A stretch of DNA of 5,848 nt from Clostridium sp. CAG:510 (GTDB taxonomy: Bacteria > Bacillota > Clostridia > Lachnospirales > Lachnospiraceae), in NCBI GenBank assembly GCA_000434615.1, contig FR880784.1, forward strand, positions 1 to 5,848. The letters run 5' to 3'. Positions 5,823 to 5,848 of this stretch are shown piece by piece. The translations under genes were made by a program, and so were the position numbers. Under the pieces are notes generated by a model. That model was not told the origin of the DNA. It was given only the letters and a program-made list of their open reading frames with translations, and did not search any database. Positions within the stretch are counted from its first letter, which is position 1. Each line of letters begins with the position of its first letter.

Positions 5823-5848
5823 TCGTCTCTCAGATAAAAGCACCAGCT
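5795..5848 (-). CDS. 3' end of an upstream gene, truncated by the window
   Basis: Seventeen codons, SWCFYLRDEFEVGGKII, followed by TGA at 5795-5797. The stop overlaps the ATG of the next ORF, supporting this as the true frame of an operon gene. It is too short to identify. Confidence 0.4.
   Translation of the reverse strand, partial: SWCFYLRDEFEVGGKII

Overview
The window looks like an accessory or lightly scrambled stretch of a low-to-moderate GC Firmicutes chromosome, most likely a gut clostridium of the Lachnospiraceae type. The basis is AT-rich intergenic DNA, strong GGAGG-like ribosome binding sites, and the style of the HTH/HipA-like kinase pair, the flavin reductase and the RelB/DinJ remnant. 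The taxon is an inference. Every gene I can support lies on the minus strand, so transcription runs from right to left.

From the right edge leftwards: the last 17 codons of a gene cut by the window (5795-5848), a 41-codon ORF coupled to it by an ATGA overlap (5673-5798), and a flavin reductase-like split-barrel protein that starts at the very next base (5103-5672). Next comes a decayed segment (4732-5089) holding a broken RelB/DinJ-type antitoxin gene joined to the last ~35 codons of a GNAT acetyltransferase. An unrecognised 135-residue acidic-tailed protein follows (4194-4601), then a membrane-anchored alpha/beta hydrolase (3114-4073) and a YghZ-type aldo/keto reductase (2033-3025). The last two look visibly more GC-rich than their surroundings and could share a transcript. 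Downstream of them is a small one-helix membrane protein whose frame is broken by one base in a run of six T (1659-1942).

The left part is a self-contained two-gene module. An XRE/HigA-like HTH protein with a distinct C-terminal domain (954-1502) is followed 4 bp later by a HipA/CtkA-like kinase lacking the usual HipA N-terminal extension (143-949). A good promoter (TTTACA, 17 bp, extended TTTAAT) precedes them, with two inverted repeats centred 32 bp apart just upstream, the likely operators of the HTH protein. The order (regulator first, kinase second, translational coupling, own operators) is that of a HipBA/HipBST-like toxin-antitoxin system. I do not recognise the C-terminal half of the regulator as a named domain. 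Beyond the kinase lie two tandem 52-bp repeat units with conserved hairpin arms and divergent loops of equal length.

I see no rRNA, tRNA, CRISPR array, riboswitch or complete insertion sequence. The most interesting items are the HTH/kinase module with its paired operators, the hairpin repeats behind it, the RelB-GNAT junction, the homopolymer frameshift, and the duplicated ribosome-binding module at the right end.
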